Assembly: GCA_002284615.2 (NCBI GenBank)
Contig: MU069968.1
Span: 172,123-183,083 of the forward strand
Direction of reading: 5' to 3'
Origin: Dunaliella salina
Taxonomy: Eukaryota > Chlorophyta > Chlorophyceae > Chlamydomonadales > Dunaliellaceae
DNA length: 10,961 nucleotides
Shown here: piece after piece, positions 1 to 10,961 of the stretch
Layout of the letters: every line of letters starts with the position of its first letter
Numbering within the stretch: position 1 is the first letter of the stretch
The notes under the pieces: generated by a model
What the model was told of the DNA's origin: nothing
The model's database searches: none
Seen by the model: only the letters and a program-made list of their open reading frames with translations
Made by a program: the position numbers and the translations under genes

Positions 1-70
1 GGCCTGTGTTTACATCTGCATCCTTATCCTCATTGACATCACTGCAATCATCATCATGATCAACACCACC

Positions 71-101
71 ATCCCCTTTCTGCGCAGCACCCTGGGCTGC
101 C
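71..101 (+). repeat. Degenerate copy of exon 1 acceptor
   Basis: ATCCCCTTTCTGCGCAGCAC at 71-90, followed by CCTG, matches the real acceptor and exon start at about 174-199 (ATCCCC, CTTCGCAGCACCCTG). If used as an acceptor it would run into TAA at 149, so it is a duplicated splice junction and not the exon start. Confidence 0.6.
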
Positions 102-192
102 ACGAGCCTATCAACTGTCATCATCCCATTGATTCCACATTGTTTTCATAACCCTCATCATCATTTCCATCAACAATCCCCTTCCTTCGCAG

Positions 193-9970
<9,778 letters not shown>

Positions 9971-10329
9971 GTGAATGGCGCATGGGCTTCTGGCATGCAG
10001 ATCTCGCATGAAGAAAACTTGATCCAAGGACCGCTTGCCTTTGTGCAATGCGCGCTGCTGTACACAAACTCGAACGGGGAGCGACGCATCAGGTGAATGG
10101 CGCATGGGCTTCTGGCATGCAGATCTCGCATGAAGAAATTCTGATCCAAGGACCGCTTGCCTTTGTGCAATGCGCGCTGCCGTACACAAACTTAAACGGG
10201 GAGCGATGCATCAGGTGAATGGTGCACAGGCTTTTGACAAGGAATTCTTGATTTAAGGATCTTTGTCTGGCCTTCGTGCAATGCGTGCTGCTGTATACAA
10301 ACTCGAATGTGGAGCGCCGCATGAGGTGA

Positions 10330-10854
10330 ATGGTGCATGGAGCAGGACTCAGGCGACGATGACACACAGAGGACCACCCTCTGATAGGGATGGCCATGTC
10401 AGTGTATTGCAAACGTTGACGGTGAACGAGCAGCATCAGGAGCAGTGGTCAACTCAGCATGCGCATGCATTTTAAGGGTGCTGACACATTCCTAGCATGC
10501 TCCACACATTGCTGGACACGTATAGAATTCTGCTGGAGCCCATGAGGCAGGGATCACATTATTTTGTCGCCACTGAGGCTCTGGGTGTGATCCGAACGCA
10601 TGCTGGTTGGAATTGAAAACAAACCTTTGTTCCTGCTTGTGTTCCTCATGCTCAAGCACTGATGCTTGTGCTGTGTTGTTCTCTATGGTCTCCTTGCTCT
10701 TTGGCCTCCATGCTGTCGTGGGGATTTTAAGCAAGGAAATGCCATCTCGCAACTGCATGCCAAGCAAACCCTCACACTGTGTTCATCCCCGTCACATGCC
10801 TGCATTGAAAGCGCCCACATTTGAAAGAGCCCTACCATATCCCCTGCCCCTGGC
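10330..10854. other. Downstream intron, no recognised element
   Basis: No sequence continues the Sec24 frame after GERRIR, so the next exon lies beyond the window. No repeat unit or transposon end was recognised on either strand. Confidence 0.55.
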
Positions 10855-10875
10855 CACACACACACACACACACAC

Positions 10876-10961
<86 letters not shown>
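10855..10961 (+). repeat. (CA)n microsatellite at window end
   Basis: A CA repeat of at least 107 bp with two CAACAC interruptions, near 10876 and 10919, runs off the right end of the window. It is complementary in sequence to the GT tract in intron 4. Confidence 0.97.

Noticed and set aside
88..151. Alternative exon 1 start at the upstream CGCAG acceptor
   Set aside because: Translation in the required phase gives TLGCHEPINC and then TAA at 149, whereas the acceptor at 192 gives clear Sec24 sequence.

Overview
This window is nuclear DNA from a eukaryote. It holds seven consecutive internal exons of one plus-strand, intron-rich gene encoding a Sec24-family COPII coat protein. The exons are at 193-315, 2394-2481, 4002-4082, 7081-7191, 8050-8149, 8657-8801 and 9821-9970. 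They total 798 coding bases (265 full codons plus split codons at both ends) against 8,980 bases of intron. Every junction is GT-AG, every splice phase matches, and the joined frame has no stop. The joined protein follows the Sec24 trunk into the start of the beta-sandwich domain, with landmarks such as VPLPDDLLVNLRES, GGKLLLFQ, YGTDREPSLRQPDDPFYKRF, AWEAVMRVRCSRGL, RSTDLLALP and CALLYTNSNGERRIR. The gene begins before the window and continues after it. No second gene was found on either strand.

The host is most likely a unicellular green alga. Mid-range GC, long repeat-rich introns, very long GT/CA microsatellites and a plant/algal-looking Sec24 would suit something like Dunaliella, but that identification is inference.

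Most of the window is intron, and the introns are not random. At five exons (1, 2, 3, 5 and 7) the adjoining intron holds a tandem array built from copies of that exon's own edge, splice site included. Exon 6 shows the same pattern more weakly, with one clear copy and degenerate ones. Exons 3 and 5 are preceded by copies of their 3' splice site plus exon start. Exons 1, 2, 6 and 7 are followed by copies of their exon end plus 5' splice site, and exon 1 also has one acceptor-side copy upstream. Exon 4 is followed at once by a roughly 164-bp GT microsatellite and preceded by a roughly 1.1-kb minisatellite full of acceptor-like pyrimidine-AG motifs. The copies are mostly broken by stops, frameshifts or substitutions. 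They therefore look like expanded splice-junction satellites that enlarge the introns and offer many decoy splice sites.

Other elements are a 434-bp hAT-like MITE in intron 6 with 17-bp terminal inverted repeats and an imperfect 8-bp target duplication; a smaller three-unit array at about 5085-5390; a 105-bp duplication with internal 26-bp repeats at about 3208-3362; G-rich tracts; and a CA microsatellite running off the right end.
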